Part shown: piece after piece, positions 8,674 through 17,330 of the stretch
Numbering within the stretch: the stretch's first letter is position 1
Layout of the letters: the number at the start of each line of letters is the position of its first letter
DNA from: Pontibacter ruber
GTDB taxonomy: Bacteria > Bacteroidota > Bacteroidia > Cytophagales > Hymenobacteraceae
Length of the DNA stretch: 64,000 nt
NCBI RefSeq assembly: GCF_023630205.1
Contig: NZ_JALPRR010000001.1
Coordinates: forward strand, 434,001-498,000
Direction: 5' to 3'
The notes under the pieces: generated by a model
Database searches by the model: none
Seen by the model: only the letters and a program-made list of their open reading frames with translations
What the model was told of the DNA's origin: nothing
Made by a program: the position numbers and the translations under genes

Positions 8674-9264
8674 ATGAATATTGATGACTGTTTCCTGTTA
8701 GGCTATATCGTCAAGACGCATGGCACCAGAGGTCAGGTAGTCGCATTCTTTGATGTGGATCACCCTGAAGATTATGATGATCTGGAATCAGTCTTCCTTG
8801 AACAAGGAGGAAGACTGATTCCTTTTTTTATTGATGTAATGGAGCCGCAGCAGAAAGGCCGATTCATCATCCAGTTCGAGGACATCAACACCATGGAACA
8901 GGCTGAGAAACTGCGTAATGCCGCGTTATACTTACCCCTGAACGAGTTGCCCGAACTGGAGGAAGGACAATTTTACTTCCACGACGTGATCGGCTACAAA
9001 GTAGTGGACCAGAACCACGGCGAACTGGGCACCGTGAAAGACTTTTACGACATGCCGCAACAGCAACTAATGGCCATGGATTACATGAACCAGGAAATGC
9101 TGATACCGGTAATGGACGAAACCATGCTTCGTGCTGACCACGAGGCAAAAGTACTGCACGTACACCTGCCTGAAGGCCTGTTGGAAGTATACACCCAGCC
9201 CGGCACTCCGGACGAAGCGGACGACGAAGACCAGGAGGAGACGGAGGAAAACAATGCGCATTGA
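8674..9264 (+). CDS. rimM: Ribosome maturation factor RimM
   Basis: 196 residues with an N-terminal RimM domain ([20 protein letters not shown]) and a C-terminal PRC-barrel ([20 protein letters not shown]). It ends in an acidic tail ([16 protein letters not shown]). RimM binds S19 and helps mature the 30S head and 16S 3' domain. It lies directly after rpsP and overlaps trmD by 11 bases, as expected of translationally coupled genes in one operon. Confidence 0.95.
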   Translation: MNIDDCFLLGYIVKTHGTRGQVVAFFDVDHPEDYDDLESVFLEQGGRLIPFFIDVMEPQQKGRFIIQFEDINTMEQAEKLRNAALYLPLNELPELEEGQFYFHDVIGYKVVDQNHGELGTVKDFYDMPQQQLMAMDYMNQEMLIPVMDETMLRADHEAKVLHVHLPEGLLEVYTQPGTPDEADDEDQEETEENNAH

Positions 9265-9934
9265 TATTATTTCGTGTCAACCAGAGTTATTAACCAGCCC
9301 TTTCAGCCACTCTATACTTAAGAGGGCACAGCAAAAGAATCTTGTTGAAGTGCATGTGCACGATCTGCGCCAGTTTGCCATAAACAAGCACGGACAGATC
9401 GATGATTATGCTTTTGGCGGTGGAGCCGGCATGGTCATGATGATTGAGCCCATTGACAAGTGCATCTCCGGCCTGAAAGCCGAGCGTGATTACGACGCCA
9501 TCATCTACATGACGCCCGACGGCAAGACGCTTAACCAGAACATGGTGAACCAGTTTTCGCTGTTGCGGAACATCATTATACTTTGCGGGCACTACAAAGG
9601 GGTGGACGAACGTGTGCGGCAGCATTTCATTACCCATGAGATCAGCATAGGCGACTATGTGCTGTCGGGAGGCGAACTGGGTGCAGCTGTGCTGGCCGAT
9701 GCCATCATCCGCATCATACCCGGTGTGCTGAACGACGAATCATCTGCCCTGACAGATTCTTTTCAGGATGGCCTGCTGGCGCCGCCGGTGTACACACGGC
9801 CAGCGGAGTACAAAGGCATGCAGGTACCAGAGATCCTGCTCTCCGGCGATAACCCGAAAATTGAGCAGTGGCGCTTTGAACAGGCGGTAGCCCGCACCAA
9901 ACAACGACGCCCGGATCTGCTGGGCGAACAGTAA
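9254..9934 (+). CDS. trmD: tRNA (guanine-37-N1)-methyltransferase
   Basis: 226 residues from the ATG at 9254, which overlaps the rimM stop (9262-9264). A longer reading frame from 9131 exists, but it merely extends through rimM, and [17 protein letters not shown] is the conserved TrmD N-terminus. The SAM-binding trefoil-knot signature is present ([28 protein letters not shown]), as is the typical C-terminus with [11 protein letters not shown]. TrmD methylates G37 next to the anticodon and prevents +1 frameshifting. rplS does not follow directly; a structured spacer with its own promoter boxes separates them. Confidence 0.96.
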   Translation: MRIDIISCQPELLTSPFSHSILKRAQQKNLVEVHVHDLRQFAINKHGQIDDYAFGGGAGMVMMIEPIDKCISGLKAERDYDAIIYMTPDGKTLNQNMVNQFSLLRNIIILCGHYKGVDERVRQHFITHEISIGDYVLSGGELGAAVLADAIIRIIPGVLNDESSALTDSFQDGLLAPPVYTRPAEYKGMQVPEILLSGDNPKIEQWRFEQAVARTKQRRPDLLGEQ

Positions 9935-9935
9935 A

Positions 9936-10021
9936 TACCTTTGCAACACCTATCAGCGAATTAAAAGAGGAGATCAGACGATATTACCTCCTGATAGGTT
10001 GCAACACATAAATATTTTTTT
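9936..10021 (+). ncRNA. Structured spacer between trmD and rplS (terminator or small RNA candidate)
   Basis: A TACCTTTG -7-like box (9936-9943) directly follows the trmD stop. It is followed by a stem of ACCTATCAG (9948-9956) with CTGATAGGT (9991-9999), extended by GAGG (9967-9970) with CCTC (9987-9990) and a one-sided 10-base bulge. A T-run ends it at 10014-10020. TTGCAACAC is repeated on both sides (9941-9949 and 9999-10007). It may be an inefficient terminator, an rplS leader fragment or a short RNA. No -33 box is visible, and it matches no family I can name. Confidence 0.4.
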
Positions 10022-10053
10022 CTGCAAATCTTCTTATGTAATAAATAATTACA

Positions 10054-10061
10054 TATCTTTG
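10054..10061 (+). promoter_or_regulatory. Candidate -7 box for rplS
   Basis: TATCTTTG, 45 bases before the rplS ATG. This suggests rplS can be transcribed separately from rpsP-rimM-trmD. Confidence 0.5.
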
Positions 10062-10106
10062 CAGTCCGAATTTTGAAGAAGATACTTTAGCTTTAAGAAC
10101 ATAGTC

Positions 10107-10460
10107 ATGAGCGAACTATTAAAATTTATTGAGCAGGAATCAACAGACAAGCGCGCCTCTTTCCCTTCTTTCCAGGCTGGCGATACTATAAACATTCACG
10201 TTAAAATCCGTGAGGGTAACAAAGAGCGTATCCAGCAGTTTCAGGGCGTTGTGATTCAGCGTAAAAACATCAACACAAACGGTGAAACATTCACTGTAAG
10301 AAAAGTATCTAACCAAATCGGATTAGAGCGTATTTTCCCACTTCTTTCGCCAAGCATCGAGAAGATCGAGCTGGTAAGAAGAGGTAAAGTAAGAAGAGCT
10401 AGACTATTCTATCTGAGAGGCCTGTCAGGTAAAGCTTCCAGAATCAAGGAAAGAAGATAA
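10107..10460 (+). CDS. rplS: 50S ribosomal protein L19
   Basis: 117 residues, the normal L19 length. [20 protein letters not shown] and [14 protein letters not shown] are characteristic, as is the C-terminal RRAKLFYLR-like segment (here [20 protein letters not shown]). L19 sits at the 30S-50S interface near bridge B8. It keeps the canonical position after trmD but with a 170-base spacer, its own -7 box and a terminator after the stop. Confidence 0.97.
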   Translation: MSELLKFIEQESTDKRASFPSFQAGDTINIHVKIREGNKERIQQFQGVVIQRKNINTNGETFTVRKVSNQIGLERIFPLLSPSIEKIELVRRGKVRRARLFYLRGLSGKASRIKERR

Positions 10461-10498
10461 GGATACCTGTTTTCATAAGTTTTCCATAGTTTTAGTAA

Positions 10499-10532
10499 GG
10501 AGGAGCCGTATACCAACGGCTCCTCTTTTTTT
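10499..10532 (+). terminator. Terminator after rplS
   Basis: AGGAGCCGT (10501-10509) pairs with ACGGCTCCT (10516-10524), followed by seven T. Confidence 0.9.
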
Positions 10533-10586
10533 GCCTGTACCTGCCGCAACCGGTGCAGTAACATTAGGAGGTAAAGGCAGGAGGAT

Positions 10587-10594
10587 TATATTTG
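10587..10594 (+). promoter_or_regulatory. Candidate -7 box for the pyrophosphatase-like gene
   Basis: TATATTTG, 35 bases before the ATG; -33 element not evident. Confidence 0.45.
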
Positions 10595-10628
10595 CAGGAG
10601 AACCTTTTAGTCTTTTCAGCTACTTTAC

Positions 10629-11213
10629 ATGACATACTATAGGAACCTTCTCCTGGGCCTGCTGGTGCTGCTACTGGCCAGCTGCAAAACCGATTATGCT
10701 AACCTGCCTACCTATACCCCTACCAAGCAGCTACAGGCTGTGATAGAGGTGCCTGCCGGCACAAACCGCGTGCTGCAGTACAACCCCGAGACGAAAGAGT
10801 TTATACCTGCTAAAGAGGCCGGCAAAGACCGTGTGATCGGATTTCTGCCTTACCCCGGCAACTATGGCTTTATACCTTCTACAGAAGTAAACCGTCAGGG
10901 CGAAGCATTGGACATACTGATAATAGCAGAAAGTGTGGCCACCGGCACTGTGATGGAGGTAATACCCGTTGGCGTATTGCAGGTAGAAGTGGCCGGAGAG
11001 TTAAAGCCGGTGGTGGTGGCTGTACCTTCCCGTCCAAGCGAGCAGCTGATCTCGGCCACAGATTATGCCAGCCTGAGCAGGCAATACCCTGCCGTAAAAG
11101 ACATCCTGCACAAGTGGTTTGCCAACCACAGCCCAACTACCAATACCAAAGTTGCCGGCTGGCGCGACGATCGTTTCGCTGAAGAGATGATCCAGCGGTG
11201 GATGAAACTTTGA
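10629..11213 (+). CDS. Inorganic pyrophosphatase-fold lipoprotein, active site altered
   Basis: 194 residues beginning with a lipoprotein signal (LLVLLLASC, lipidated Cys19). The rest follows family I soluble pyrophosphatase: IEVPAGTNRVLQY, GFLPYPGNYGFIPST, VGVLQVEV and VVVAVPS. Set against E. coli PPase from memory, Glu20, Arg43, Tyr55 and Asp70 have counterparts (E40, R68, Y79, D95). Lys29 and Glu31 become Q50 and N52, the metal ligands Asp65 and Asp67 become Q90 and E92, and the Asp97/Asp102 positions hold no Asp. A membrane-anchored, probably periplasmic, weak or non-catalytic PPase-fold protein is therefore likely. It stands alone between rplS and a convergent secreted protein. Confidence 0.8.
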   Translation: MTYYRNLLLGLLVLLLASCKTDYANLPTYTPTKQLQAVIEVPAGTNRVLQYNPETKEFIPAKEAGKDRVIGFLPYPGNYGFIPSTEVNRQGEALDILIIAESVATGTVMEVIPVGVLQVEVAGELKPVVVAVPSRPSEQLISATDYASLSRQYPAVKDILHKWFANHSPTTNTKVAGWRDDRFAEEMIQRWMKL

Positions 11214-11216
11214 GCT

Positions 11217-11245
11217 ACACGTTAGACTTTAGATAGTAGATTTTA
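11217..11245 (+). repeat. Single left tract, family D (TTAGACTTTAGA type)
   Basis: Degenerate GTTAGACTTTAGATAGTAGATTT iteration placed just before a terminator hairpin; the same tract recurs at 45308, where its complementary partner is also present. Confidence 0.55.
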
Positions 11246-11291
11246 GACTAAACAGAAAAGCCGCGCTGTAGCGCGGCTTTTCTGTTTAGTC
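11246..11291. terminator. Bidirectional terminator, 21-bp perfect stem
   Basis: 21 bases on each side of a TGTA loop are perfectly complementary. It lies between convergent genes, with A and T runs suiting both directions. Confidence 0.9.
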
Positions 11292-11308
11292 TTTTTAAGT
11301 CTTACATC

Positions 11309-12007
11309 TTATTTCATATCCTTGAGCTTGTCCTTAACCTCTTCCACAGCTTTTTCCATTTTACGCACCTGTTCGCGGCTGGCCGCCTGCTGCTTTTCGT
11401 TCAGTTCCACTTCGCGCTCCAGTTGTTTCAGGTCTTCTGCATTTCGTACCAGTTCGGCTTCCAGGTCCTTTCTGCGCTTTTTGTTTTTCTCGATGCTCAG
11501 CTGCAGGTCATTGGCCTGCTTTACCACCCGGTCCTGCTCCGATTTGGTTGAACGCAGCACATCTTCGGCCTGGTTTATCTGCCGCAGTACATCCTCGCGG
11601 TAAAGCTTGCGGGCAAACTCTCTCATAAAATCTTCTGCAGCCGCATACTCTTTGGGTGTAGCGTCCTTGTCTACATAGGCTACTCCCATGTCCAGCGACC
11701 ACCATACATAGCTGCCCAGCCCGTTGCTGCCTACCTGCGACACCACACGCATGGGTTCTTTCGAGATGTCTTTTATCTCGGCACCCTCCACGGTATACAC
11801 GCCTTTTGAAGACTTTATCTTGCCTGCCTTGTCTGACAGATGTTCCTTCCAGAGTTTCTCTACCAGCTTTTGATCGAGTTGCACCGTCAGTTGCTGCCCG
11901 CGCCGCGTAACCCCGTTAACGGATTGCTCCTGCTCCTCCAGCTTTACTGATTGGGCCTGCGCCACACCTGCTGTTAGTAAAAATAATCCGAGTAAAATTC
12001 CTTTCAT
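11309..12007 (-). CDS. Secreted coiled-coil protein of unknown function
   Basis: 232 residues from the ATG at 12007 (an ATG two codons earlier at 12013 is also possible). A signal peptide ending AQAQ (about residues 1-19) is followed by a globular half (20-130, containing VEGAEIKDISKEPMRVV and YVWWSLDMGVAYV) and a long coiled coil (about 135-232) rich in Lys, Glu, Arg and Gln. I do not recognise the family. It is probably periplasmic. It is divergent from the pterin operon and convergent with the pyrophosphatase-like gene, sharing a bidirectional terminator. No partner is suggested by the neighbours. Confidence 0.8.
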   Translation of the reverse strand: MKGILLGLFLLTAGVAQAQSVKLEEQEQSVNGVTRRGQQLTVQLDQKLVEKLWKEHLSDKAGKIKSSKGVYTVEGAEIKDISKEPMRVVSQVGSNGLGSYVWWSLDMGVAYVDKDATPKEYAAAEDFMREFARKLYREDVLRQINQAEDVLRSTKSEQDRVVKQANDLQLSIEKNKKRRKDLEAELVRNAEDLKQLEREVELNEKQQAASREQVRKMEKAVEEVKDKLKDMK

Positions 12008-12118
12008 ACACATCCTCAGCCTGTTATTAAAGTATAAATATTAATGTCGTGCTACGAAAATAAGCAAACTATAGAAAAAACCAGATATAGTGGTTTTATT
12101 AATTTAAGGCTGTATTGA

Positions 12119-12149
12119 TTTGCCTTTCGGGTTGGCATCGCTAACTTTG
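12119..12149 (+). promoter_or_regulatory. Promoter of the PTPS-folE operon
   Basis: TTTG (12119-12122), 19 bases, TAACTTTG (12142-12149); exact consensus spacing, about 70 bases before the first ATG. Confidence 0.75.
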
Positions 12150-12221
12150 TAAGCTTATAGCCGTTGCGTCCTTTTTTACATGCATTCGAACATTTAGCTA
12201 CCTGTAGTTGTTGGAAAAACT

Positions 12222-12629
12222 ATGAAAGTAACCGTTTGCCGGAAAGAGCACTTTAATGCTGCGCACAGGCTACACAATGCTGCCTGGAGTGACGAACAGA
12301 ACGCAGCCGTGTTTGGCAAATGCAGTAACCCCCACTACCACGGCCACAACTATGAGCTTATTGTGAAACTGACCGGCTCTGTTGACCCGGAAACAGGCTA
12401 CGTGTACGACATGAAGCAACTAAGCAACATCGTGCAGCAGGAGATAGTGGAGCGGTTTGACCACAAGAACCTGAACCTTGATACAGAAGAGTTCAGAAAC
12501 CAGAACCCGACAGCAGAGAATATTGCCGTGGCGATCTGGGGGATATTGCGGGAAAAGATCAGCAGGGACTATGAATTAGCTGTCACACTTTATGAAACTG
12601 AACGAAACTTTGTTGAATATAATGGATAA
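12222..12629 (+). CDS. 6-pyruvoyl/6-carboxy-tetrahydropterin synthase family protein
   Basis: 135 residues, the usual subunit length. Zinc ligands are His15 (FNAAHRLHN) and the HGH of CSNPHYHGHNYE (His40, His42). The catalytic Cys34 is spaced five residues before the HGH motif, as in animal-type PTPS, and the C-terminus YETERNFVEYNG carries the conserved Glu. The family acts on dihydroneopterin triphosphate, giving pyruvoyl- or carboxy-tetrahydropterin (biopterin or queuosine routes). folE overlaps its stop by eight bases, so the two enzymes act in sequence from GTP. QueD-like function or biopterin synthesis cannot be separated on sequence alone. Confidence 0.9.
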   Translation: MKVTVCRKEHFNAAHRLHNAAWSDEQNAAVFGKCSNPHYHGHNYELIVKLTGSVDPETGYVYDMKQLSNIVQQEIVERFDHKNLNLDTEEFRNQNPTAENIAVAIWGILREKISRDYELAVTLYETERNFVEYNG

Positions 12630-13287
12630 CCAGCACCTGGAGCGTGAAGAGGAGGCGATGGATGACCACATCATGAGCTCGCTGGAAACACCCCTGCGAC
12701 CGGACGCATTTGCCCTTTCCGATGATGAGAAGATCGCCATCATTGCCGGGCACTTCCGTGAAATTATGCACACCTTAGGCCTGGACCTGACAGACGACAG
12801 CCTGAAAGGTACCCCGATGCGTGTTGCTAAAATGTACGTAAAAGAGATTTTCCACGGACTGCACCCCGATAACAAGCCAGTTGTACGCCGCTTCGAAAAC
12901 AAGTATAAGTATAAGCAGATGCTGGTAGAGCGCGACATTACCGTGTACTCTTCCTGCGAACACCATTTTGTACCTATTATTGGCAAAGCACATGTGGCGT
13001 ATATGCCAAACGAGCACGTGATCGGCCTCTCGAAACTGAACCGGATTGTGCAGTACTATGCCCGCCGCCCACAGGTACAGGAGCGCATGACCATGCAGAT
13101 CGCCAATGAGCTGAAGGAAGCCCTTAACACAGAACACGTGGCCGTGCTGATAGAGGCAGACCACCTGTGCGTGATGAGTCGCGGCGTAAACGATGTAGGC
13201 AGCAGCACCATCACAGCGGAGTACTCCGGCCTGTTTGAGCAGGACCAGTACCGCAACGAGTTTCTGAGCCACATTCGCAAGCAGTAA
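12622..13287 (+). CDS. folE: GTP cyclohydrolase I
   Basis: 221 residues from the ATG at 12622, whose ATGGATAA overlaps the stop of the preceding gene. An earlier in-frame ATG at 12592 would add ten residues inside that gene. The zinc site is Cys112 and His115 (YSSCEHHFVPIIG) plus Cys183 (ADHLCVMSRGVND). HVIGLSKLNRIVQYYARRPQ and the STITAEYSGLF segment are standard FolE. The enzyme converts GTP to dihydroneopterin triphosphate, the substrate for PTPS-type enzymes and folate synthesis. Translational coupling to the PTPS gene supports a single pterin pathway unit. Confidence 0.97.
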   Translation: MDNQHLEREEEAMDDHIMSSLETPLRPDAFALSDDEKIAIIAGHFREIMHTLGLDLTDDSLKGTPMRVAKMYVKEIFHGLHPDNKPVVRRFENKYKYKQMLVERDITVYSSCEHHFVPIIGKAHVAYMPNEHVIGLSKLNRIVQYYARRPQVQERMTMQIANELKEALNTEHVAVLIEADHLCVMSRGVNDVGSSTITAEYSGLFEQDQYRNEFLSHIRKQ

Positions 13288-13409
13288 GCCCGCCTGCTAT
13301 ACCATGTAACCTGCTCCACCGGCTTATTAAGCTGCTATAGAAAACAGAACACAGCCTAAACCTCGTATAGGGATAAGCTAACACGCCTCTTCTATGGAAA
13401 AAGAAAATT

Positions 13410-14324
13410 ATGCCAGGTAAAATACTTATTACAGGAGGAACAGGCCTGATAGGCACCCGCCTGTCCGAGATGCTGATCGATCAGGGTTACGAAGTGGCTC
13501 ACCTGAGCAGAGATCCTGATAAGTTCTCACGCTACAAGACCTTCCGCTGGGATGTCAAGCACCCGCACATCGACGACGATGCTATCTTCTACCCCGATTA
13601 CATCATCAACCTGGCAGGTGCCAGTGTAGCCTCAGATAAATGGACGGATGAGCGTAAGAAGGAAATTCTGAATAGCCGCGTAGACAGCATCAACCTGCTC
13701 TACAGCTGCCTCCAGAAAGCAAACCATCATGTAAAGGCTTTCATTTCTGCTTCTGCCATCGGTATCTATGGCGACTCCGGTGACCGGGTAGTATCGGAAG
13801 AGAGCACGTACGGCGATGACTTTCTTGCCAATGTAAGCAAAGCCTGGGAGGCCGCTGCCTGGCAGGTAAAAGACCTGGGCCTGCGCACGGTTATACTCCG
13901 GTTAGGCATTGTGCTCAGCGATAAAGGAGGCGCCCTGCCGCAGATTGCGCGCCCCGTGAAAATGATGGCCGGTGCACCGCTCGGATCCGGCAAGCAATAC
14001 ATGTCCTGGATACATATCGACGATGCCTGCCGCTTGTTTATAAGAGCAATAGAGGATACCCAGTTTGAAGGCGTTTACAATGCCGTAGCACCGCACCCGG
14101 TAACCAACAAAGAGTTTACCGAAGAACTGGCAGAAGTGATGCACAAACCCCTGGTGCTGCCAAAAGTGCCGGCCTTTGCTATCAACCTGATGATGGGTGA
14201 GATGAGTGAAGTAGTGTTAGCAAGCCAGAGGGTGAGCGCCAACAAAGTACTGCAGACCGGCTTCACATTCGAGTACAATTACTTAGAGGAAGCGCTTGAC
14301 TCTTTTTACGAGAAGGAGTATTAA
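13410..14324 (+). CDS. TIGR01777-type NAD(P)-dependent epimerase (SDR39U1-like)
   Basis: 304 residues. The N-terminal Rossmann motif GGTGLIGTRL, YIINLAGASVASDKWT and FISASAIGIYGDSGD (with the Ser/Tyr of an extended SDR) identify the YfcH/SDR39U1 group. The C-terminal DUF1731-like region (about 245-300) has LVLPKVPAFAINLMMGEMSE. Substrates of this group are not established. It follows folE after 120 bases without a clear terminator, so transcription may continue from the pterin operon. Confidence 0.9.
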   Translation: MPGKILITGGTGLIGTRLSEMLIDQGYEVAHLSRDPDKFSRYKTFRWDVKHPHIDDDAIFYPDYIINLAGASVASDKWTDERKKEILNSRVDSINLLYSCLQKANHHVKAFISASAIGIYGDSGDRVVSEESTYGDDFLANVSKAWEAAAWQVKDLGLRTVILRLGIVLSDKGGALPQIARPVKMMAGAPLGSGKQYMSWIHIDDACRLFIRAIEDTQFEGVYNAVAPHPVTNKEFTEELAEVMHKPLVLPKVPAFAINLMMGEMSEVVLASQRVSANKVLQTGFTFEYNYLEEALDSFYEKEY

Positions 14325-14406
14325 GAAAAGTGTAGCTTTAGTAAGCTTTCGCGACAGAGAACGTTAACCTCCCAGTACTTTTCGTTCAATCTTTAAGCTT
14401 CATCAA

Positions 14407-14664
14407 ATGGCGCTAGTTTTACACATAACTATAGCATTGCTTTGCTTTTATCTCTACAGCTATACTTTCCGCAGCAGGTTCGATCGCCTGATGGGTGAGC
14501 CTAGAAAAGCCTCTGATTGGGTATGGACATATTGTAAAGGACTGGGTTTGATCGTGATTTTCCATACATCTGCGCAGAACTTATACTTATGGCTTTGCTA
14601 CCGACACATGAATGGACGAATAACCGGTCCGTTATACTACTGCCACACTTCGCCGGTTTATTAG
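14407..14664 (+). CDS. Possible small membrane protein
   Basis: 85 residues, ATG start, with a hydrophobic N-terminal segment (about 2-18) and a second one (about 45-65, GLGLIVIFHTSAQNLYLWLC). I do not recognise it. It contains two TATACTT words and falls in a spacer between a plus gene and a convergent minus gene, so it may be a chance reading frame; no promoter was seen. Confidence 0.3.
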   Translation: MALVLHITIALLCFYLYSYTFRSRFDRLMGEPRKASDWVWTYCKGLGLIVIFHTSAQNLYLWLCYRHMNGRITGPLYYCHTSPVY

Positions 14665-14740
14665 CGGACAGAAGAATAAGCCGCCTGGTCAGAACAGTGT
14701 TTTCTTCATAACCCGGCAACACATCACTCGGAGCATGTAA

Positions 14741-14793
14741 GTATAAAAACAGAGAGGCCAGCTATACTTTAGCTGGCCTCTCTGTTTTTATAC
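14741..14793. terminator. Bidirectional terminator with AGTATA-containing arms
   Basis: A 24-bp perfect stem starts GTATAAAAACAGAGAGGCC and ends in its complement, with TACTT as the loop. TATACTT occurs across the loop and again at the 3' end. It serves the PBP gene on the minus strand. Confidence 0.9.
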
Positions 14794-14804
14794 TTGTGTT
14801 TGCT

Positions 14805-17135
14805 TTAATTCAGGATCGAGTCGATGTTCATCAGTTCCAGTTGCTCGTCCAGCGCGGTAGAGTCTACCTCCGCTCGTTTAGGCCACGGGGTAGTACAGTT
14901 GTACTCTTTTCTGATCTTGACCGTAGGCCCCGGGAAACGGCCCATGGTGTAGCCCAGCTCTTTATCCTTATAGATACGCTCCATGTAGAGGCCGAACACC
15001 GGCAGCGCTGTTTTAGAGCCCTCTCCCATCGATGAAGTACGGAAGTGAATGCTGCGGTCTTCGCCGCCTACCCACACACCGGTCACCAGGTCTTTGGTTA
15101 CGCCCATAAACCAGCCGTCGGAGTGGTTGGAGGTGGTACCTGTTTTGCCACCGATCTCGTTTCCTTTCCAAAGATCATACTCCCACAGCGCCTGCGACGT
15201 ACCGCCCGGCTCCTCAATACCGCCTTTCAGCATGTGCATCATCAGGAAGGCCGTTTCCTCGCTCAGCACTTTCTTCTGCTTTGGAGTAAACTGATGGATC
15301 AGGTTGCCGTTCCTATCTTCGATGCGCGTAATGAACATCGGATCGGTATAGAAGCCGTGGTTCGGGAACGTACTGTAGGCGCCTACCATATCAAAAATGG
15401 TTACATCGCTCGGCCCAAGGCCGATAGAAGGCACCGACTGCAACGGCGTTTTGATGCCCAGGCGTTTGGCATACTTCACGACCGTTTCCCAGCCAATCTG
15501 CTCTGTCAGTTTTGCCGTTACAGAGTTAACCGATTTCCCCATACCGCGGCGCAACGTCATCGGAGCACCCGTGTACTGCCAGTCGGCATTGGTAGGCGAC
15601 CAGCTCTTCTTCTCACCCTTCTCTACATAGTTGATGGTGATGCGCTGGTCTACAATTTTATCGCAGGGCGAGTAGCCGTTGTCGATAGCAGCCACATACA
15701 CAAAAGGCTTGAACGTAGAACCCGGCTGGCGGCGTGCCTGTTTCACGTGGTCGTACTTAAAGTACTTGAAGTTGATACCGCCCACCCATGCTTTGATATG
15801 GCCTGTAAACGGATCCATGGTCATCATACCGCCGTGCAGGAAGCGCTTGTAATAACGCAGCGAGTCCATCGGCGACATGGTTACTTTCTTCTCCAGCGAG
15901 TCGTTATCCCAGGTAAAGACCTTCATCTCGCGTGGCCTATTCAGCTCTCTGTTGATAGCAGCCTGATCGTTACCAAAGCGCTTCTTCAGGCGCTGGTAGT
16001 AATCGGTACGCTTGATCGTTTCTTCAATAAAGCCCGGTATCTCTTTGTTGCTCTCGTCTACCCAAGGGTTCTTGCCCTGCCAGTGGCTGTTGAAGCGGCG
16101 CTGCAGCGTACGCATGTGCTTCTCCATGGCCTCTTCGGCATGCGCCTGCATACGGGAGTCGATGGTGGTGTATACTTTCAAGCCATCGCGGTACAGGTCG
16201 TAGCCGTTCTCTTTGCACCACTCTTTCAGGTAATCGGCAACGGCACCTCGGAAGTAGGTCGCCGGACCGTCGTAGTGGCTTTCAACGCTGTACTGCAACA
16301 CGAGCGGAAGCTTGCTCAGCGAATCGGCCTGAGCCTGCGGCAGATAGTTATACTTAGCCATCTGTGCCAGCACGGTATTGCGACGGCGGGTAGCATTTTC
16401 AGGATTGAACTTCGGGCTGTAGTAGGTCGGAGCTTTCAGCAGGCCAACAAGTATGGCAGCCTGTTCTGTTTTCAGTTTCTCGGGAGAGGTATTGAAAAAC
16501 GTTTTGGCAGCCACCTTGATACCGAACGAGTTACTGCCAAAGTCCACGGTGTTCAGGTACATGGCCAGGATCTCTTCCTTGGTGTAGCGCTGCTCCAGTT
16601 TGATGGCGGTCAGCCACTCCTTGGTTTTAGCGATGATCACGTTCAGGCCCGGTATGTGGCCCAGTGCTCCTTTGGAATCGTCGGTACGGGTCTTGTACAG
16701 GTTTTTGGCGAGCTGCTGCGTAATGGTACTACCACCACGGCCCTGCCCGCGCAGGTTGTCGTAGAAGGCGGCAAAAATAGCGGCCGGATCGATGCCGGAG
16801 TGCTCGTAGAAGCGGATGTCTTCGGTAGCAACCAGTGCCTTTATCAGCATCGGCGACATCTCTTTGTAGCCTACCGGTGAGCGGTTCTCCTTGAAGTACT
16901 TTCCGATCAGTTTGCCATCGGCAGTGTATAGTTCAGATGCCTGATCGCTTCGCGGATTTTCCAACTTATCCAGGCTTGGCGAAGAGCCGAACAGGTAAAA
17001 GAGGTTGTACTCTACGCTTACCAGGTATCCAACTACTGCGATAAACCCGAAAAAGAACGTTTTCCAGGTAAGCCCTACAATTCTCCGGTAGATGGATGTA
17101 TGTGATTTTTGTTTTTCCTCTTGCTCTTTAAGCAT
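14805..17135 (-). CDS. Class A penicillin-binding protein (PBP1A type)
   Basis: 776 residues. One N-terminal membrane segment (about 27-50) is followed by a GT51 transglycosylase domain (VATEDIRFYEHSGID with the catalytic Glu, then GGSTITQQLAKNLY and a KTKEWLTAIKLE segment). The transpeptidase domain has the Ser active site in PGSTFKPF, the SVN motif in KSVNSVTAK and KTGTT near the C-terminus (GGKTGTTSNHSDGWFMG). It polymerises and crosslinks peptidoglycan at the inner membrane. The gene is divergent from an orphan gene at 17331 and appears to form its own transcription unit. Confidence 0.96.
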   Translation of the reverse strand: MLKEQEEKQKSHTSIYRRIVGLTWKTFFFGFIAVVGYLVSVEYNLFYLFGSSPSLDKLENPRSDQASELYTADGKLIGKYFKENRSPVGYKEMSPMLIKALVATEDIRFYEHSGIDPAAIFAAFYDNLRGQGRGGSTITQQLAKNLYKTRTDDSKGALGHIPGLNVIIAKTKEWLTAIKLEQRYTKEEILAMYLNTVDFGSNSFGIKVAAKTFFNTSPEKLKTEQAAILVGLLKAPTYYSPKFNPENATRRRNTVLAQMAKYNYLPQAQADSLSKLPLVLQYSVESHYDGPATYFRGAVADYLKEWCKENGYDLYRDGLKVYTTIDSRMQAHAEEAMEKHMRTLQRRFNSHWQGKNPWVDESNKEIPGFIEETIKRTDYYQRLKKRFGNDQAAINRELNRPREMKVFTWDNDSLEKKVTMSPMDSLRYYKRFLHGGMMTMDPFTGHIKAWVGGINFKYFKYDHVKQARRQPGSTFKPFVYVAAIDNGYSPCDKIVDQRITINYVEKGEKKSWSPTNADWQYTGAPMTLRRGMGKSVNSVTAKLTEQIGWETVVKYAKRLGIKTPLQSVPSIGLGPSDVTIFDMVGAYSTFPNHGFYTDPMFITRIEDRNGNLIHQFTPKQKKVLSEETAFLMMHMLKGGIEEPGGTSQALWEYDLWKGNEIGGKTGTTSNHSDGWFMGVTKDLVTGVWVGGEDRSIHFRTSSMGEGSKTALPVFGLYMERIYKDKELGYTMGRFPGPTVKIRKEYNCTTPWPKRAEVDSTALDEQLELMNIDSILN

Positions 17136-17191
17136 GGTGTTCTCTTACAGGGGAAGTATTTTTCCCTTTCACACTTCTTTCAAATCTACCG

Positions 17192-17199
17192 CAAATATA
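17192..17199 (-). promoter_or_regulatory. Candidate -7 box for the PBP gene
   Basis: CAAATATA on the plus strand reads TATATTTG on the minus strand, about 57 bases before the PBP start codon; a second box (CAAATCTA) lies at 17181-17188. Confidence 0.4.
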
Positions 17200-17285
17200 C
17201 TTTTTGTACTTAACAAACTTGAGATATACTGTATAAAACTTAGTAAAGCGGAAACCTCATCTGCTATACTTTGCCGGCACCTGCC

Positions 17286-17293
17286 TATATTTG
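17286..17293 (+). promoter_or_regulatory. Candidate -7 box for the orphan gene at 17331
   Basis: TATATTTG, 37 bases before the ATG; no -33 TTTG at 19 bases. Confidence 0.45.
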
Positions 17294-17330
17294 CCCGCAG
17301 CTTAGTGCATACTCTTAATTTCATACCATC

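Noticed and set aside
15045..16880. 611-codon plus-strand open frame
   Set aside because: Complete antisense of the class A PBP gene, which has all catalytic motifs; codon mirror effect in G+C-balanced coding DNA.
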